Positions 61,326 to 64,000 of a DNA stretch of 64,000 bases are shown here, piece by piece. Source of the stretch: Acuticoccus kalidii. GTDB taxonomy: Bacteria; Pseudomonadota; Alphaproteobacteria; Rhizobiales; Amorphaceae. The stretch is taken from contig NZ_JAKGCS010000008.1 of assembly GCF_021556395.1 (NCBI RefSeq), forward strand, positions 3,654-67,653, written 5' to 3'. The translations under genes were made by a program, and so were the position numbers. Position 1 is the stretch's first letter, and every line of letters begins with the position of its first letter. The notes under the pieces are model-generated. The model ran no database searches. It was not told where the DNA came from and was given only the letters and a program-made list of their open reading frames with translations.

Positions 61326-62813
61326 TCACGCGCCGGAATCCTGCGGCAGCGTCGCGTGGTCCATCGAGCGCGGCGCCTTGGGGCGTGGGATGGGCGTCGT
61401 CGTCACCGTCGGGGTGGTGGGTTCGGCCTCCGCGGTGGGCGCCGTCGCCTCGACCGGCACGATCGGGTCGATCGCCTCATTCGGCAGGATAACCGACGGC
61501 GTGATCGGCACGACCTGGACCGCGGTCGTGGTGTAGCGGGGCACGTGGCGGACCGGCTGCGCCTTCGCGCCGCCCATCGCCGCCGCGGAGTAAAATTGCG
61601 GGCCGACTTCACGCACGCGCTCGCTCTCGGACACGAGCGACTGCGACGCGCTTTGGCTCGACGACGATTCCGATGTGCTGCCGATCGCCACGGTGGCCAC
61701 GGCGTTGCTCTCGTCGGCCGGCGGGGAACGGTCGGTCAGCGACGGCGGCAGGGGCTTGCCGGTCGCATCATAGACCGCGCGATAGGGGGTCCAAGACGGG
61801 CTGTCCGACGCGGCGACCTCGGCCGCCTCGAGCGCCGTCTGCGGCTTTTCGTTGTGCGCCGATCCGAGCCCGACATATGTGAGCGCCTTTTCGGAGTTCA
61901 TGTCCTCGGCGATCGTCGTCTGCGGCTGGCAACCGCAATTCGGAACGGCTTCCTTGCGGTAGTCGAAGGCGGTCGGCAGGTTCACATAGCGCTCGCCGGT
62001 CATCGTGGAGCGCATGGTCTCGACCGGAGAGCTCGCATTATGGGCATAGAGCGAGACGTCGGCACCGGGGCAGCGGCCGACACACATCGCGAGCTCGTCA
62101 TAGAAATTGTCGGAATGGGATTGGCTGTTGATCGGGAAATAGAACCCGTCGCACAGACGAACGCACACGGTGCGCGTGCTGCCCACCCGAAGTTCGCCCT
62201 TGGCCCGGTCTGACGATTGCGTCGCAAGGCGCACGGTCTTGCCGTCGTCTTCCTTGCCGCTCTCGCGATAGCGACGCTCGTCGAGATGCATCTTCTCGAC
62301 CTTGCCATTATAGCGCTGCTCGCTCGGATCGTGGCGAACCGTGCGGATTTCCTCGCTCTCCTCACGGCGGCCACCGAAGATCGAGGAGAGGAAGCTGCCG
62401 CCGCCATTCGACTTCGCGCGCGCGTCGAGGTGGTTGTCGGGGCGGGTGCCGTGGATGATCACACCGCTCGCGGGCGCGGCGGCCTGCCGGCGGCTGCTGC
62501 GGGCGGGTTGGCGGCTCGCCGTCACGGGGGCGTTGCAGGCCCGATCGACGCGGCGCTGAAGCTCGCGGATCTGACGCGCGTCGCCGCCGCCGGCCCGGCG
62601 CAACTGCGCCTCGATGCCGGCGCAGGCCCGGTGGCGGCCCCAAGCGGACGCCGAATTACAGCCATAGGCGCGGGCTTGCTTCTGCAAGCTCGCAACCTGC
62701 GCGCCCCCGCCGGACTGCGCAGAGGCGAGACGCGCCTGCGCGCGACTGCATGACTCAGCCGCCGCCGTTCCGATCATGAGAACTGAGAAAAGAACGACAA
62801 GAATGGCTTTCAT
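61326..62813 (-). CDS. DUF2865 exported protein
   Basis: 495 residues. Signal peptide (KAILVVLFSVLMIGTAAAES). A short Arg/Ala-rich helical part (30-110), then the DUF2865 core: CVRLCDGFYFPINSQSHSDN, FYDELAMCVGRCPGADVSLY, VNLPTAFDYRKEAVPNCGCQ, with many Cys that should form disulfides. The last 100 residues are a Thr/Pro/Val-rich tail (VTTTPIPRPKAPRSMD). Function unknown; common in Hyphomicrobiales. Monocistronic. Confidence 0.82.
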   Translation of the reverse strand: MKAILVVLFSVLMIGTAAAESCSRAQARLASAQSGGGAQVASLQKQARAYGCNSASAWGRHRACAGIEAQLRRAGGGDARQIRELQRRVDRACNAPVTASRQPARSSRRQAAAPASGVIIHGTRPDNHLDARAKSNGGGSFLSSIFGGRREESEEIRTVRHDPSEQRYNGKVEKMHLDERRYRESGKEDDGKTVRLATQSSDRAKGELRVGSTRTVCVRLCDGFYFPINSQSHSDNFYDELAMCVGRCPGADVSLYAHNASSPVETMRSTMTGERYVNLPTAFDYRKEAVPNCGCQPQTTIAEDMNSEKALTYVGLGSAHNEKPQTALEAAEVAASDSPSWTPYRAVYDATGKPLPPSLTDRSPPADESNAVATVAIGSTSESSSSQSASQSLVSESERVREVGPQFYSAAAMGGAKAQPVRHVPRYTTTAVQVVPITPSVILPNEAIDPIVPVEATAPTAEAEPTTPTVTTTPIPRPKAPRSMDHATLPQDSGA

Positions 62814-63393
62814 CGCGTCATTCGCCTGTATTAGTGTCTTCGACTGGCCGCCGGGGAAATCCTTACCGAATATATAACAAATTTGGGGCCGATTTGTTCG
62901 TTAGGATTAACGTGCCGAATTGTGGCGAACGGCGTGTTGGCGCGGGCTTCGCAAAGATGTGGATGGCGATAGGCAGAGCCTTAACGCTGTCAGAAACCCG
63001 CCATTTCTGCGGTCATGCGAAAACGGCGTGCCAAGATGGCACAGGCAACCCCGGATCTCGGTGCAAAAATCAACAACTTAAGGGGGCGTTCGGGGTGTTT
63101 TGGGACGGCATTTTCACGCCGACCTCTCGAATTTGTGATCACCGGATGCGGCTCCGTCCTCAGCCTCGCGGAACGGTTGGCAGCGGTGGAGAGGCGGCAT
63201 TGGGTCAATGTTGTCCGATGCTTGATGTCGTGCCGGCGAGGCCGGGCGAACGCTGCAGGCACCGTCATCTGATGACTGGCGGATCGGAAAATGTTGACGA
63301 ATGATTGCCGATCGGGTGAGGGGACTTTCACGGCTTTGCAATGATTCCAGCACATGCATGAATGATTGCGTCGAGTAGGAGGATGATGTTGCC
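62814..63393. other. Gene-free stretch before the betaine-binding protein gene
   Basis: About 580 bases without a recognisable gene. The left part is AT-rich (around 62870-62890) and must hold the promoter of the DUF2865 gene on the minus strand. Open frames here lack domain features. Short AATGATT repeats near 63300-63365 lie before the start of the next gene, but no clear regulatory element was identified. Confidence 0.5.
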
Positions 63394-64000
63394 ATGTTGA
63401 CCGTCGTACGCGCGCTGATGATCGCGGGGGCAACGGCGGTGGCCGCGCCTGCGATGGCGTCGACCATTGTCGTCGGTGTGCCAAATTGGCCGTCGGCCGA
63501 AGTGACCGCCAATATCATCGCTCAGATTCTCGGGTCCCGGTACGACGTCGACACGCGTTTGCGCCCGATCGGCTCGGTGGAGATGTTCGACGCGATCGAC
63601 CGCGGCGAGGTGGACGTCCACCCCGAAGTGTGGCTCCCGAACCTTCAGACCTTCGTCGACGAGTATGTCGACAAGCGCGGCACGATCGAGCTGTCGCCGA
63701 TCGGCGTCCGGGCCGAGCAAAAGCTCTGCACCACGCGCGAGACCGCCGAGGCGACGGGCCTCAAGGCGGTGTCGGATCTCGCCAAACCCGAGATGGCCGC
63801 GAACTTCGACACCGACGGTGACGGGCGTGGCGAAATGTGGATCGGAGACCGCACATGGTCCTCGACCCGTATCGAGCGGGTGCGGGCCAAGAGCTACGGT
63901 TACGACGAATCGATGCTCCTCCTGACGATGCCGGAGGACATGGCGATGGCCGGCCTCGACGCGGCGATCGCGACCGGGCAGCCGACCGTCTTTTATTGTT
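63394..64000 (+). CDS. Glycine betaine/proline-type ABC binding protein, cut by window end
   Basis: The first 202 residues are present. The ATG at 63394 has AGGAGG (63377-63382) 11 bases before it; nearer ATGs run into a stop. Signal peptide LTVVRALMIAGATAVAAPAM, then TIVVGVPNWPSAEVTANIIA, GEVDVHPEVWLPN and the segment DTDGDGRGEMWIGDRTWSST, typical of OpuAC/ProX-like proteins that bind betaine or choline. Permease and ATPase should follow beyond the window. Confidence 0.88.
   Translation, partial: MLTVVRALMIAGATAVAAPAMASTIVVGVPNWPSAEVTANIIAQILGSRYDVDTRLRPIGSVEMFDAIDRGEVDVHPEVWLPNLQTFVDEYVDKRGTIELSPIGVRAEQKLCTTRETAEATGLKAVSDLAKPEMAANFDTDGDGRGEMWIGDRTWSSTRIERVRAKSYGYDESMLLLTMPEDMAMAGLDAAIATGQPTVFYC

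Noticed and set aside
62834..63304. Open frame of 156 codons upstream of the betaine-binding protein
   Set aside because: No recognisable domain, odd composition with many Cys and Arg, and no ribosome site.

Overview
The window comes from a GC-rich alphaproteobacterium, probably of the order Hyphomicrobiales (Rhizobiales). Pointers are a tRNA-Phe with encoded CCA, a fold-III ornithine decarboxylase with a long leader, DUF5076, DUF3299 and DUF2865 proteins, a HisKA_2 sensor kinase, many solute-binding-protein transporters, and promoter sequences of the GGAAC-N16/17-CGTT type read by the alphaproteobacterial general-stress sigma factor EcfG (RpoE2). The genus cannot be fixed from sequence alone.

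Left part (1-8.6 kb): accessory DNA. Two complementary fragments of a serine resolvase, a DUF5076 gene, an AT-richer DUF4279-like gene, a ParD/ParE-type toxin-antitoxin pair, and a tripartite tricarboxylate transporter (TTT) operon with an HpcH/HpaI aldolase and a divergent LysR regulator. It ends in a structured noncoding patch of 10-bp repeats, a decayed tyrosine-integrase gene and tRNA-Phe, which together look like a genomic-island scar.

Middle (8.8-41.8 kb): a cation/proton antiporter with a cyclic-nucleotide-binding tail; ornithine decarboxylase; a DUF3299 lipoprotein-like gene; an M20 peptidase with an oligopeptide-type ABC transporter that has no local binding protein; a sensor kinase; a second TTT operon with an enolase-superfamily enzyme and a two-domain GNAT protein; a NitT/TauT-type transporter scattered around an epimerase, a TetR regulator and a MetE-C-like methyltransferase, with similar palindromes at three promoters; then TauE/SafE, an M24 peptidase, twin amidohydrolases and a complete polyamine/opine-type ABC transporter; then a CobW GTPase.

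Right part (42-64 kb): a very large MscS-type channel divergent from two orphan periplasmic binding proteins; a stress/DNA-repair block with a Rho-N/SAP-like small protein, Ku, LigD, trehalose-6-phosphate synthase and a divergent Na/Ca exchanger-like protein, with three EcfG-like promoters; a GT2-GT4 fusion glycosyltransferase; NAD synthetase overlapping glutamyl-tRNA synthetase; a DUF2865 protein; and the start of a glycine-betaine-type binding protein cut by the window end.

Most of the window is uptake and catabolism of organic acids, peptides and amines. The parts most worth a second look are the noncoding patch at 7.9-8.15 kb, the EcfG-like promoters of the repair/trehalose block, the shared palindromes at 26.8, 29.0 and 30.6 kb, and the internal translation start in ligD.
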